From an uncultured Bacteroides sp. (GTDB lineage Bacteria; Bacteroidota; Bacteroidia; Bacteroidales; Bacteroidaceae), in the NCBI GenBank assembly GCA_900544075.1, contig UQTJ01000018.1:1-63475 (forward strand): a stretch of 63,475 bases of DNA, in the 5' to 3' direction. Positions within the stretch are counted from its first letter, which is position 1, and each line of letters starts with the position of its first letter. Below are positions 8,650 to 17,619 of this stretch, in pieces. The translations under genes and the position numbers were made by a program. Under the pieces are notes generated by a model. The model searched no databases and was not told the DNA's origin. It saw only the letters and a program-made list of their open reading frames with translations.

Positions 8650-8949
8650 TTATTTGAACATTTCTACGATTTTATTCAGTTCGCCGGCATTTATTACGCC
8701 GCTCTGTCGCCACATCTGTTTCCCGTTTTTGAAAATCATCAATGTAGGGACCGACTGTATGCTGTATTGCATTGCCAGTGCGTTATTCTTGTCAACGTCT
8801 ACTTTTACAATTCGTACTTTATCGCCCTGCATGTCTTTCACCTGTTTCAGGATAGGAGACATTGTTTTGCATGGTCCGCACCATTCTGCAAAGAAATCTA
8901 CAATGACAGGTACGTCCGATGAAGAAATCAATTCATTAAAAGTTTCCAT
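8650..8949 (-). CDS. Thioredoxin
   Basis: The 99-residue protein carries the active site WCGPC in FFAEWCGPCKTMSP, the cis-Pro context SVPTLMIFKNG and a C-terminal helix. It lacks a signal peptide, so it acts in the cytoplasm as a disulfide reductant. It is a single-gene unit. The symbol trxA is possible but several paralogues are common in this group. Confidence 0.93.
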   Translation of the reverse strand: METFNELISSSDVPVIVDFFAEWCGPCKTMSPILKQVKDMQGDKVRIVKVDVDKNNALAMQYSIQSVPTLMIFKNGKQMWRQSGVINAGELNKIVEMFK

Positions 8950-9021
8950 ATGTCTATCGTCTTATGTTGTAGTGATTATGTATATGTAGAACAATTCTGA
9001 TATAAGTTTTGTTCGGTACGA

Positions 9022-9053
9022 AAACAAAAAAAGGTGGAAAAAATTCCACCTTT
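9022..9053 (-). terminator. Terminator of the OmpH-like gene
   Basis: On the minus strand AAAGGTGGAA (9044-9053) and TTCCACCTTT (9030-9039) form a 10-bp stem with a 4-nt loop, followed by a T-rich tract. Confidence 0.75.
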
Positions 9054-9099
9054 ATAGTTTATCTGTTTTCGAATAACGTTCGAACAGTATTTCAACACT

Positions 9100-9148
9100 G
9101 TTTAAATATCGTTTAAATGCTGTTTAAACGGATGATTATTTGTTTAAA
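9100..9148. repeat. Four copies of GTTTAAA
   Basis: The palindrome-like heptamer GTTTAAA occurs at 9100, 9111, 9122 and 9142. The first three are spaced 11 bp apart and the last overlaps the stop codon of the OmpH-like gene. Meaning unknown. Confidence 0.6.
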
Positions 9149-9738
9149 CCTGAGTAACGTGCGTTAAGTCCGTCAACAATTTCCTGAGTGATATTGAATG
9201 CAGGGTCAGCATAAAGAAGGTTGTCGAAACCGGTGTTGCTGATAATCAGGCTGTAACCTTTGTCCTTGTTGTAAATCTTAAGGAATGAGTTGATTGAATC
9301 TCTCAACTGAAGGCTGTTCTTCTGGTTTTCGTCAGCCAACTCTTTGCTAAGTTTATCCTGCAAAGCCTGAAGGTCCTGCTGCTGTTTGATGATACGGTTC
9401 TGCTGCTGCTGAGCGCTTTCAGCACTTACGAAACCGTTGTTTTCATATTTGCGCTGGAATTCTTTCATTGCAGCATCCAGAGCCTTAGCTTTTTCGTTAA
9501 GAGTAGTACGGATATTCTCCTCTTTCTTTATCATAAGTTCGTTCAAATCGTTCCAAAAACGGTATTTGGTAAGAAGTGAATCGATTTCAACGTATGCTAT
9601 TTTCATGTTTGTTGTGCCATTGGCTGCAACAGGTGCTGCAGTCTGTGTTGTTTCCCCATTGTTACCTGCACATTGTACGAACATTACAGCCATAACCACA
9701 GCCAAAAATCCTTTAAGGATGTACTTAGTCTTTTTCAT
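9136..9738 (-). CDS. OmpH/Skp-family protein with lipoprotein signal
   Basis: The 200-residue protein has a coiled-coil centre (about 70-150, many Glu/Lys/Gln) and a C-terminal strand segment, as in Skp/OmpH chaperones that guard unfolded outer-membrane proteins. Unlike classical Skp the signal peptide ends in VMFVQC, a lipobox, so it is probably lipid-anchored. It follows a small membrane protein gene across a short tandem repeat. Confidence 0.85.
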   Translation of the reverse strand: MKKTKYILKGFLAVVMAVMFVQCAGNNGETTQTAAPVAANGTTNMKIAYVEIDSLLTKYRFWNDLNELMIKKEENIRTTLNEKAKALDAAMKEFQRKYENNGFVSAESAQQQQNRIIKQQQDLQALQDKLSKELADENQKNSLQLRDSINSFLKIYNKDKGYSLIISNTGFDNLLYADPAFNITQEIVDGLNARYSGLNK

Positions 9739-9759
9739 AAATCTTCTATATCAATTAAG

Positions 9760-9803
9760 TTAATTATTATTCTGTTAATTATTATTCTGTTAATTATTAT
9801 TCT
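9760..9803. repeat. Short tandem repeat, 15-bp unit x 3
   Basis: The unit TTAATTATTATTCTG is repeated three times (9760-9774, 9775-9789, 9790-9803 nearly complete). It lies in front of the OmpH-like gene and includes the stop codon of the next gene upstream. Such repeats can change in copy number and might alter spacing. Confidence 0.8.
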
Positions 9804-10012
9804 TTGCTTCTTTCAGAAATGGCATGAGGATTGATTTTTCTCTGTTCCCTGTCTTGCGACTGTACGCATCCTATACCTCTTTCACGCATGGCCTTGCTAC
9901 CGCTGACGTGTGTGTTAGGAAAACGCCCATTTCTTTTAAACAGTATTTTAACGCATAACAGTGCTATACAAATAGCGACTATTATCAATGTAGCAAATAT
10001 TATTTTAAGCAT
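9797..10012 (-). CDS. Small conserved single-TM protein
   Basis: The 71-residue protein has one N-terminal membrane helix (3-25). A basic, polar tail with NTHVSGSKAMRERGIGCVQS follows, a pattern I associate with short conserved Bacteroidales membrane proteins of unknown role. It lies 58 bases upstream of the OmpH-like gene on the same strand. No function can be assigned. Confidence 0.65.
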   Translation of the reverse strand: MLKIIFATLIIVAICIALLCVKILFKRNGRFPNTHVSGSKAMRERGIGCVQSQDREQRKINPHAISERSKE

Positions 10013-10225
10013 ATATATTGTCTTTCAACTTATCTTTCACTATTTGGAATAAATAAAATAGAATACGGTTTAGGATAGTCAAAATTTGAAAAACTGTGTT
10101 TTTCATTTGCCTCTCCGCTCACCTTTCACTATTTTTGTGGTGCAAATATATAGTTTTGTTACGATTAAAACTTCAGAATGCTTTTAAAAAAGTCAATATA
10201 TATGTGTAAATCGTCTTATTTAACT

Positions 10226-10233
10226 TATTTTTG
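10226..10233 (+). promoter_or_regulatory. Putative -7 element of the pepD promoter
   Basis: TATTTTTG matches TAnnTTTG and lies 40 bases before the ATG. The expected -33 element is weak, so this is tentative. Confidence 0.35.
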
Positions 10234-10272
10234 CACGAAATATAATTCAATAAATGCTTAATACTAATTATT

Positions 10273-11730
10273 ATGGAAGTAAAAGACTTGACTCCTAAAA
10301 TCGTTTTTCATTATTTTGATGAGATTTGTAAAGTTCCGCGTCCTTCGAAGAAAGAAGAAAAGATTCGCGCTTTTCTGATTGATTTTGCAAAAAGCAAAGG
10401 ACTCGAATATAAGGTTGACGAAGCAGGCAACGTACTTATAAAGAAGAATGCCACAGCCGGAATGGAAAACAGGAAAACTGTTATCCTGCAGTCACACATT
10501 GATATGGTATGCGAAAAGAACAACGACACAGTTCACAACTTCGATACAGACCCAATCCAGACTTATATCGACGGAGAATGGCTTAAAGCCAAAGGTACTA
10601 CACTCGGTGCCGACAATGGTATCGGAGTAGCCACTCAGTTGGCTGTACTTGCTTCGGACGATATCAAGCACGGACCGGTGGAATGTCTTTTCACAGTAGA
10701 CGAGGAAACAGGTCTTACCGGAGCATTTGCCTTGAAGGAAGGTTTTATGAGCGGCGATATTCTCTTGAATCTTGACTCAGAGGACGAAGGAGAACTCTTC
10801 ATAGGTTGTGCCGGAGGAGCTGGAACTACAGCTGTATTCCCTTGTCCTATGGTTAAGTCGCCGGAAGGTTATTTCTTCTTCCGCGTAACAGTGAAAGGTC
10901 TTACAGGCGGTCACTCGGGCGACGATATCAATAAGAATCGTGCCAATGCCAACAAGCTGCTGAACCGCTATCTGATGCAGTTGGCTTCAAAATACGACCT
11001 GTATATCTCTGAAATAGACGGAGGAAACCTCCACAATGCAATCCCTCGCGAAGCTCATGCCGTTTGTGCAGTGCCTATGAAGGATAAGGAATCAGTAAGG
11101 GTGGATTTGAATATTTTCCTTGCAGACGTGGAAAACGAATATTCTGTGACAGAACCGAACATAAGAATGGATCTTGAATCGGAAACTGCACAGCCTGAAG
11201 TAATTGAGAAGACAGCTATGACTCGTTTCCTCAATTCCATACATGCGGTCCACAATGGAGTGTTCGCCATGAGCCAGAACATGGAAGGACTGGTAGAAAC
11301 ATCGTCTAACCTTGCTTCCATAAAGATGCGCGACGGACAGATTGTGGTAGGTACAAGCCAGCGCAGTTCCATCCTTTCCTCACGCATCGACATGTCGCAG
11401 ACAGTACGTTCGGCTTTCGAACTTGGCGGCGCTACCGTGACAACTGGCGACGGTTATCCTGGATGGAAACCGAACCCATCGTCAGAGATATTAAAGGTGG
11501 CAGTAGAAAGTTACAAAAAACTCTTCGGAGTAGAACCGAAAGTGAAGGCTATACATGCCGGACTGGAATGCGGATTATTCCTTGAGAAATATCCTTCGCT
11601 CGATATGGTTTCTTTCGGACCTACATTGCGCGGTGTTCACTCGCCGGACGAAAGAATGCTTATCCCTACTGTGGACAAGTTCTGGAAACATCTCCTCGAT
11701 GTACTTCTGAATATACCTGTAAAGGCTTGA
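10273..11730 (+). CDS. pepD: Cytosol non-specific dipeptidase (aminoacyl-histidine dipeptidase)
   Basis: The 485-residue M20-family metallopeptidase hydrolyses dipeptides in the cytoplasm. Metal and catalytic motifs in order: QSHIDMVCEK, LGADNGIGVA, the catalytic DEETGLTGA, the lid-domain GGHSGDDI, and HAGLECGLF near the C-terminus. Length is right for PepD. The downstream nuclease-like gene begins 2 bases after its stop codon. Confidence 0.95.
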   Translation: MEVKDLTPKIVFHYFDEICKVPRPSKKEEKIRAFLIDFAKSKGLEYKVDEAGNVLIKKNATAGMENRKTVILQSHIDMVCEKNNDTVHNFDTDPIQTYIDGEWLKAKGTTLGADNGIGVATQLAVLASDDIKHGPVECLFTVDEETGLTGAFALKEGFMSGDILLNLDSEDEGELFIGCAGGAGTTAVFPCPMVKSPEGYFFFRVTVKGLTGGHSGDDINKNRANANKLLNRYLMQLASKYDLYISEIDGGNLHNAIPREAHAVCAVPMKDKESVRVDLNIFLADVENEYSVTEPNIRMDLESETAQPEVIEKTAMTRFLNSIHAVHNGVFAMSQNMEGLVETSSNLASIKMRDGQIVVGTSQRSSILSSRIDMSQTVRSAFELGGATVTTGDGYPGWKPNPSSEILKVAVESYKKLFGVEPKVKAIHAGLECGLFLEKYPSLDMVSFGPTLRGVHSPDERMLIPTVDKFWKHLLDVLLNIPVKA

Positions 11731-11732
11731 AC

Positions 11733-12752
11733 ATGAATATTATAAGATTGCTGTTGTGTTGGGTGGCATGGCTCGTTTCGATGAGCCTTGTTGCCCAACA
11801 ACAGTTTTTAGTGATGGAGTATAATGTGGAAAATCTTTTTGACTGCCGTCATGATTCGCTTAAAAATGACCTTGAATTTATGCCCGGAAGTCCGCGCGGA
11901 TGGACCTACTCAAAGTTCACTAAAAAAGTGGAAAGCATAGCACGTGTGATACTCTCAGCCTCAGGAGAGCAGGTACCGGACCTGGTAGGACTGTGTGAAG
12001 TGGAGAATGAATTCTGTACCCGTACTCTTGTCCGTTATTCGCCGCTGCGTGAAGCCGGATATGAATACGTTATGACAGATTCGCCGGACGAACGCGGAAT
12101 AGACGTAGTGCTTCTCTATCAGCCATACACCTTTAAACTTCTGGAAAAACACATAATCAATATACCCACCACATCCATAGGCGGAAGGCCCACACGCGAT
12201 ATTCTCCACGTGAGCGGACAGATAGTTACTGGAGATACGTTGGATGTATTTCTCGTGCATTTCCCTTCCCGTTCGGGAGGATGGCGAAAAACGGAACAGT
12301 ACAGACTTATGGCAGCCGGCCGTCTTAAATCGGCTTCGGACAGCATCATGCATTTGCGCACTAACCCACATATTATAATAATGGGCGACTTCAACGACTA
12401 TCCGTCCAATAAATCATTGAGTGAAGTACTCGGTGCGCATAAACCCGGAAAAACAACAGAGCCGCATTCTCTTTATAATCTGATGGACGGCAGGCCACGC
12501 GGAACATACAAATACCGTGGAGAGTGGGGGATACTGGACCAGATGATAGTGAGCGGTACGCTTTTAGGCAAAGGAAGCATCCGGACATCATATTCCAATG
12601 CCCGCATCCTGGACTTTCCGTTTCTGATGGAGGAAGACGATAAATACGGTGGTGATACTCCGTTCCGTACTTTCAATGGCATGAGATATAAAGGCGGTTA
12701 CAGCGACCACTTGCCTGTATTATTGGAACTGGAAATCCATCACTCCGACTAA
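11733..12752 (+). CDS. Endonuclease/exonuclease/phosphatase-family protein with signal peptide
   Basis: About 339 residues from the ATG at 11733; the TTG at 11727 overlaps the pepD stop and is less likely. A signal peptide (to about residue 22) is followed by the EEP fold: EYNVENLFD at the start, GLCEVEN, MGDFNDYP and SDHLPV, which give the metal-binding Asn, Glu, Asp/Asn and Asp-His residues. It is probably a secreted or periplasmic phosphodiesterase or nuclease; substrate unknown. A terminator follows at 12768. Confidence 0.9.
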   Translation: MNIIRLLLCWVAWLVSMSLVAQQQFLVMEYNVENLFDCRHDSLKNDLEFMPGSPRGWTYSKFTKKVESIARVILSASGEQVPDLVGLCEVENEFCTRTLVRYSPLREAGYEYVMTDSPDERGIDVVLLYQPYTFKLLEKHIINIPTTSIGGRPTRDILHVSGQIVTGDTLDVFLVHFPSRSGGWRKTEQYRLMAAGRLKSASDSIMHLRTNPHIIIMGDFNDYPSNKSLSEVLGAHKPGKTTEPHSLYNLMDGRPRGTYKYRGEWGILDQMIVSGTLLGKGSIRTSYSNARILDFPFLMEEDDKYGGDTPFRTFNGMRYKGGYSDHLPVLLELEIHHSD

Positions 12753-12767
12753 TCTGAATTACCGTAC

Positions 12768-12792
12768 GTCACCTGATTCGTGGCTTTTTTTT
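12768..12792 (+). terminator. Terminator after the EEP-family gene
   Basis: GTCAC (12768-12772) pairs with GTGGC (12780-12784), loop CTGATTC, followed by eight T. Confidence 0.65.
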
Positions 12793-12801
12793 ATGAAAAT
12801 A

Positions 12802-12832
12802 TTGCATAAATCATTTGAAATGTCGATTTTTG
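12802..12832 (+). promoter_or_regulatory. Probable promoter of the PEP-binding-domain gene
   Basis: TTG (12802-12804), 20 bp, then GATTTTTG (12825-12832), one base off the TAnnTTTG consensus, 35 bases before the start codon. Confidence 0.45.
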
Positions 12833-12867
12833 TAGTGTAGTCATAAACTTAAACACACAAACCTAAA

Positions 12868-15822
12868 ATGCTCAGTAAGTTAAAGTTAAATCAGCTTTAT
12901 TTCAAGGATACACAGTTTGCCAACCTGATGACAAAACGTATATTCAACGTTCTCTTAGTGGCAAATCCTTATGATGCTTTCATGCTCGAAGATGACGGAC
13001 GTATAGACGAGAAGATATTCATTGAATATATGAACCTCAGTTTGCGCTATCCTCCGCGTTTTACTCAGGTTTCTACTCCCGAAGAAACATGGAAACAATT
13101 GGGCAACACCATGTTCGACCTCGTTATCTGTATGCCCGGAACTGACAGCAGTGATACGTTCGATATTGCTCGCGACATAAAGGTCAAATATCCTAAAATC
13201 CCAATCGTTGTTCTGACTCCGTTCTCTCACGGCATCAGGGAAAGAATGCAGCACGAGGACCTGAGTGTGTTCGAATATGTATTTTGCTGGTTAGGCAATA
13301 CCGACCTTCTTGTTTCCATTATCAAACTGATAGAGGATAAGATGAACTTGGAGCATGACATAAAGGAAGTGGGTGTCCAGATGATTATGCTTGTAGAAGA
13401 TTCGGTACGCTTCTATTCGTCCGTACTGCCGAACCTTTATAAGTTCGTTCTTAAGCAGAGTCAGGAGTTTGCCACAGAAGCTTTGAACGAGCACCAGCGT
13501 ACCCTCCGTATGCGAGGCCGTCCTAAGATAGTTCTTGCACGTTCGTACGAAGAGGCGATGCACCTGTATGAAACATTCAGCAATAACATTCTTGGTATTA
13601 TCTCCGATGCACGTTTCCCACATGATGGAGTCATAGACCCACTTGCCGGTGTAAAACTTCTAAAAGAGGTACGCTCACGCGACCCGTTCATGCCTCTTAT
13701 CCTTCAGTCGGCCGAAGAAGAAAACCGCAAATATGCCGATGAGTGTAAGGCCGTATTCATAGATAAGAACTCCAAGAAAATGAATATCGACCTTCGTGAG
13801 TCAGTATCTGAGAATTTCGGATTTGGTGATTTCGTATTCATCAATCCCAAAACAAAGGAAGAAGTAGCACGCGTGCACAATCTGAAGGAACTTCAGAACA
13901 TAGTATTTTCCATACCGGCCGACTCATTCCATTATCATATCAGCCGCAACCATGTGTCGCGCTGGCTCTATTCGCGTGCCATATTCCCTGTGGCAGAATT
14001 TCTGAAGCAGGTCACTTGGGAGTCGTTGCAGGACCTTGATGCCCACCGTCAGATAATATTCGAGGCCATTGTACGCTATCGTAAAATGAAGAATCAGGGA
14101 GTGGTGGCAGAATTCAAACGCGAACGTTTCGACCGCTATTCCAATTTTGCCCGTATCGGTGAAGGTTCTCTCGGAGGAAAAGGACGTGGACTGGCTTTCA
14201 TTGACAATATGATAAAGCGTCATCCTGATTTTGAAGATTTTGAGAATGCATCCGTAGCTATTCCAAAGACTGTAGTACTCTGTACAGACATCTTTGATGA
14301 GTTTATGGACAGTAACCGCCTTTATCAGTTGGCCTTGAGCGATGCAGACGATGAAACCATTCTCAGGGCATTCTTGCGAGCCAAGTTGCCCGACCGTCTG
14401 GTGGAAGATTTCTTCGCATTCTTCGATGTGGTGAAATCGCCTATAGCCATACGTTCGTCCAGCCTGCTCGAAGACTCACATTATCAGCCGTTTGCAGGAA
14501 TATACTCCACCTATATGATACCATTCATGGAGGATAAGTACGAGATGCTCCGTATGCTGAGTGATGCCATAAAAGGGGTGTATGCATCAGTGTTTTACAA
14601 GGACAGCAAGGCCTATATGCAGGCTACAAGCAATGTCATAGACCAGGAAAAGATGGCAGTCATCCTTCAGGAAGTGGTTGGTACACAGTATGGCGACCGT
14701 TATTATCCGGCCATATCGGGTGTGGCACGTTCCATCAACTATTATCCTATAAATGACGAACTTGCAGAAGAAGGAACTGTGAGCCTTGCATTGGGATTGG
14801 GAAAATACATAGTCGACGGTGGACTTACCCTCAGAGTATGTCCTTACCACCCTCATCAGGTACTTCAGACCAGCGAAATGGAAATAGCCCTTCGTGAAAC
14901 ACAGACACGCTTCTATGCCCTCGACCTCAAGAATACGGGACAGAATTTCTCTCTCGACGACGGATTCAATCTTCTGAAACTCCATGTCAAGGATGCTGAG
15001 GCCGATGGTGCACTCAATTATATAGCATCTACATACGACCCATACGATATGGTGATACGCGACGGTATTTATCCCGGAGGCAGAAAAGTTATCACTTTCG
15101 CCAACATACTACAGCACGATGTATTCCCATTGGCACGCCTCTTGCAGTTGGCACAGAAATACGGTCAGGGTGAGATGCGCCGTCCGGTGGAAATCGAATT
15201 TGCCGTCAACTTTAATGCCAACAACAAGACCGGAGTGTTCTATCTGCTTCAGATACGTCCGATGGTGGATATGAAGGCCGATTTGGATGAGGACTTGAAT
15301 CTCATTCCTGAGGATAAGCTTATACTGAAGAGCGAAAATTCTCTTGGACATGGTGTGATGGACGATATCTGTGATATCATCTATGTAAAGACAGACGGAT
15401 ATACAGCATCGAACAACCAGCTTATCGCTTATGAAATAGAAAAACTGAACAAAAAGTTCCTGGACGAGGGCAAACACTACGTGCTTGTAGGTCCCGGCCG
15501 ATGGGGCAGCAGCGACACCTGGCTCGGAATACCTGTCAAGTGGCCTAACATATCTGCTGCAAGAGTTATAGTAGAGGCCGGTCTGACCAACTATCGCGTC
15601 GACCCGAGTCAGGGAACGCACTTCTTCCAGAATCTGACATCCTTCGGAGTAGGCTATTTCACCATAAATGCCTTTATGAACGACGGTATATATAATCAGG
15701 ACTATCTGAACAGCCTGCCTGCCGTAGAAGAAACCAAATTCCTGCGATGGGTATGTTTTGAAAAACCTCTGACTGTGAAAATGGATGGAAAGAAGAAGAT
15801 AGGGGTGGTAAGTTTGGAATAA
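12868..15822 (+). CDS. Receiver-like plus PEP/pyruvate-binding (PPDK-N) domain protein
   Basis: The 984-residue protein begins with two receiver-like segments: VLLVANPYD at about 29 and MIMLVEDSVRFY at about 172. Each has a phosphoacceptor-like acidic pocket and an IVVLTPF or LILQSAEEE strand. The second half (about 430-830) is an ATP-grasp PEP-synthase N-terminal domain: GSLGGKGRGLAFI, SPIAIRSSSLLEDS and VEIEFAVNF...QIRPM. The swivelling phosphohistidine domain and PEP-binding barrel of true PEP synthase are absent, so it is unlikely to be a complete PEP synthase. A role in signalling or phosphotransfer is inference. Monocistronic. Confidence 0.8.
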   Translation: MLSKLKLNQLYFKDTQFANLMTKRIFNVLLVANPYDAFMLEDDGRIDEKIFIEYMNLSLRYPPRFTQVSTPEETWKQLGNTMFDLVICMPGTDSSDTFDIARDIKVKYPKIPIVVLTPFSHGIRERMQHEDLSVFEYVFCWLGNTDLLVSIIKLIEDKMNLEHDIKEVGVQMIMLVEDSVRFYSSVLPNLYKFVLKQSQEFATEALNEHQRTLRMRGRPKIVLARSYEEAMHLYETFSNNILGIISDARFPHDGVIDPLAGVKLLKEVRSRDPFMPLILQSAEEENRKYADECKAVFIDKNSKKMNIDLRESVSENFGFGDFVFINPKTKEEVARVHNLKELQNIVFSIPADSFHYHISRNHVSRWLYSRAIFPVAEFLKQVTWESLQDLDAHRQIIFEAIVRYRKMKNQGVVAEFKRERFDRYSNFARIGEGSLGGKGRGLAFIDNMIKRHPDFEDFENASVAIPKTVVLCTDIFDEFMDSNRLYQLALSDADDETILRAFLRAKLPDRLVEDFFAFFDVVKSPIAIRSSSLLEDSHYQPFAGIYSTYMIPFMEDKYEMLRMLSDAIKGVYASVFYKDSKAYMQATSNVIDQEKMAVILQEVVGTQYGDRYYPAISGVARSINYYPINDELAEEGTVSLALGLGKYIVDGGLTLRVCPYHPHQVLQTSEMEIALRETQTRFYALDLKNTGQNFSLDDGFNLLKLHVKDAEADGALNYIASTYDPYDMVIRDGIYPGGRKVITFANILQHDVFPLARLLQLAQKYGQGEMRRPVEIEFAVNFNANNKTGVFYLLQIRPMVDMKADLDEDLNLIPEDKLILKSENSLGHGVMDDICDIIYVKTDGYTASNNQLIAYEIEKLNKKFLDEGKHYVLVGPGRWGSSDTWLGIPVKWPNISAARVIVEAGLTNYRVDPSQGTHFFQNLTSFGVGYFTINAFMNDGIYNQDYLNSLPAVEETKFLRWVCFEKPLTVKMDGKKKIGVVSLE

Positions 15823-15833
15823 ATGTGCCTAAA

Positions 15834-15891
15834 AATCATCTTTTGATGAAGAAATAACGTTTCTTTCTTTGTTATTCATCAAAAGATGATT
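15834..15891. repeat. Perfect 17-bp inverted repeat overlapping a promoter
   Basis: AATCATCTTTTGATGAA (15834-15850) and TTCATCAAAAGATGATT (15875-15891) are exact reverse complements around 24 bases, and inner GTTATT/AATAAC extends the stem. The right arm covers the spacer of the promoter at 15868-15898. It may act as operator for a dimeric repressor, or as the terminator-like end of the upstream gene. Confidence 0.8.
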
Positions 15892-15898
15892 ATATTTG
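15868..15898 (+). promoter_or_regulatory. Promoter of the small two-gene unit 15917-16557
   Basis: TTTG (15868-15871), 19 bp, TATATTTG (15891-15898): full match to the Bacteroides consensus, 18 bases before the ATG at 15917. Confidence 0.7.
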
Positions 15899-15916
15899 CA
15901 TCGTCAAAGTAACTTC

Positions 15917-16090
15917 ATGTATAACAAAGAAGAAGGTCTAAAGGACCGGGAAGAGTATCTGCAAGATTTGCGCTTCCTCCTCAGACATGAAGACCAGCTT
16001 TTGCAAGAAGGCTGGTACACCAGAGAGGATCTTGATGAGTTAATCAATGAGGACTGTAAAGGAATCGTTGAAACTTTGACGGATGAATGA
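15917..16090 (+). CDS. Small acidic hypothetical protein
   Basis: The 57-residue protein starts MYNKEEGLKDREEY and is rich in Glu/Asp and Leu, probably helical. An upstream TTG start (15896) lies inside the -7 element and is rejected. It shares the promoter region with the DUF5053-type gene that follows 59 bases later, with a hairpin in between. No function known. Confidence 0.65.
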   Translation: MYNKEEGLKDREEYLQDLRFLLRHEDQLLQEGWYTREDLDELINEDCKGIVETLTDE

Positions 16091-16124
16091 TTTGGGTAGC
16101 CCTTCGGGGCTACTTCAAATCATC
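16087..16124 (+). terminator. Strong hairpin between two small genes
   Basis: GTAGCCC-TTCG-GGGCTAC (16096-16113) is nested in outer ATGATTT/AAATCAT pairing. There is no T-run, so it may be an attenuating or mRNA-stabilising hairpin rather than a full terminator. Confidence 0.5.
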
Positions 16125-16149
16125 ATCGAAACTGATAAATATTTAGTTT

Positions 16150-16557
16150 ATGCAAGATTTAAAAGAAAAGATTAGAGCCTGTTTTGAAGATTTCTGTAGC
16201 TGCTCAACAGAAGATGAACGTAAAAAAAATGATAAGCGTTTTTCCGAACTTATGAGTTCTGTTCCGCAAGAAGAGAGAAAGCTTGCAGGACAGTATTTAA
16301 GGGAAGTTATGGCTGAACGCAAGAAAATCAAGTCACCTAAGACAGACAAGGATTTAAAAAGTGTTCTTGAAGGAATATCTGATGTCGTATCATTGTCTTA
16401 TATAGCTAAAGAATATTTCGGAAAGGACAGGACTTGGTTGTACAAAAAAATAAACGGAACCATAGCTTTTACTGAGGATGAGATAAAAATATTGTCTATG
16501 GCTTTAAAGAATATAGCAAATAATATATCGGATACATCTTCTTTGTTAGCAAGATGA
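16150..16557 (+). CDS. DUF5053-like protein
   Basis: The 135-residue protein has an N-terminal helical region and a C-terminal helix-turn-helix-like section. It contains SLSYIAKEYFGKDRTWLYKKINGT and then FTEDEIKILSMAL, the signature I associate with DUF5053 proteins of Bacteroides. DNA binding is likely from the HTH-like pattern, but targets are unknown. It is followed by a clear terminator. Confidence 0.75.
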   Translation: MQDLKEKIRACFEDFCSCSTEDERKKNDKRFSELMSSVPQEERKLAGQYLREVMAERKKIKSPKTDKDLKSVLEGISDVVSLSYIAKEYFGKDRTWLYKKINGTIAFTEDEIKILSMALKNIANNISDTSSLLAR

Positions 16558-16573
16558 AACTTTGACACCGAAA

Positions 16574-16603
16574 GGCCGGGCTTTTATCAGTCCGGTCTTT
16601 TTT
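16574..16603 (+). terminator. Terminator after the DUF5053-like gene
   Basis: GGCCGGG with TCCGGTC (16574-16597, one wobble), loop of ten, followed by a T-run. Confidence 0.75.
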
Positions 16604-16620
16604 AAAAAAAGAAGAACAAA

Positions 16621-16684
16621 AACGCTTCGTCGTTTGAGTTAAAACGTTTCGTCGTTTTACTTCAAACGACGAAGCATTTTTTTT
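16621..16684. terminator. Bidirectional terminator built from CGTCGTTT repeats
   Basis: GCTTCGTCGTTTGA (16624-16637) pairs perfectly with TCAAACGACGAAGC (16662-16675). Inside, AAAACG pairs with CGTTTT. T-runs flank both ends, so it can end both the DUF5053 unit and the minus-strand araC-type gene. A related, looser sequence lies at 46850-46900. Confidence 0.75.
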
Positions 16685-16706
16685 CGGCTTTCCGCAGGGC
16701 TTGTTT

Positions 16707-17555
16707 TCACCCGTTGTTCCTGTATTCCAGAGGACTCATTCCCACGTGTCTTTTAAAGTATTTTCCGAAGAACGACATGTTCGCAAAATTCAGCGACTCA
16801 GATATAGCCTGGATACTCAACTGAGTAGATTTCAACTGCGATTTTGCATCCATAATCACCATAGACGAAATAATGTCCGCACAAGTCTTTCCGGTGGCCT
16901 GTTTCACTACCGAGCATAGATGAGCATGTGAAATTCCCAATTTTTCAGCATACCATGCTACATTTCTGTTGTCATTATAATGCTGCACCACCATTTGGGT
17001 GAAAGCCTTGCATAGCTGTTCGCTTTTTGATGAGGCTACACTCTCATTAGCCGATTTCTTCTTATATAATAATGATATACCCTTGTGTGTATCCGTAAAA
17101 ATATTATCTGCAATTTCCGATTTAATTTTCTCGTCGGACAGTTCATAAACGTCTATTAGTAATCTGTAATATTTTTCTATCATTTCCGCACCTTTGTCCG
17201 ACAGCGAGATTTTGGGTCTTCCAAGTGTGGAGTATATCGCATCAAGCATCGTTTTAGCCTTGTCGTTTCTTTCCACGTATTTTGAAGAGAAGCCTAAGAA
17301 AAAAATCTTCAGTTCTCCATTCAGTTCGTTTATCTGGAATATAGAGCCCGGCATAAGAGTGATAATATCGTTTTTCCTCACTGTTATACGGTTCAGGTTT
17401 ACGGATGCATCTATTTCTCCGTCCATACATAAAGCAATAATTTCGCATTTCAGTCTGACCGGGTAGTTTTTATAAAGTCCTAATAGCTCCTTGCTTATGT
17501 CAGTACCTGCCAGCCAGTCTTCCGGCAAGTCAAATTTTGGTAGTTCCTTGTCCAT
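16707..17555 (-). CDS. AraC-family transcriptional regulator
   Basis: The 282-residue protein has an N-terminal cupin-like sensing domain (about 1-150). The C-terminal double helix-turn-helix (about 185-282) includes WYAEKLGISHAHLCSVVKQATGK and a second helix pair ending GKYFKRHVGMSPLEYR, the AraC signature. It is divergent from the DUF4493 cluster, and the 227-bp gap holds a 12-bp direct repeat, so it probably controls that cluster. Ligand unknown. Confidence 0.9.
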   Translation of the reverse strand: MDKELPKFDLPEDWLAGTDISKELLGLYKNYPVRLKCEIIALCMDGEIDASVNLNRITVRKNDIITLMPGSIFQINELNGELKIFFLGFSSKYVERNDKAKTMLDAIYSTLGRPKISLSDKGAEMIEKYYRLLIDVYELSDEKIKSEIADNIFTDTHKGISLLYKKKSANESVASSKSEQLCKAFTQMVVQHYNDNRNVAWYAEKLGISHAHLCSVVKQATGKTCADIISSMVIMDAKSQLKSTQLSIQAISESLNFANMSFFGKYFKRHVGMSPLEYRNNG

Positions 17556-17619
17556 GAATAAATGTGTTTGTTATGTCATATCTACAAAATTAGTCAATTT
17601 GAAGTATTGACCAAAAACA

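Noticed and set aside
9100..9148. CRISPR-like spaced repeats
   Set aside because: Units are 7 bp with 4-13 bp spacing; far too short. No CRISPR array or cas gene is seen anywhere in the window.
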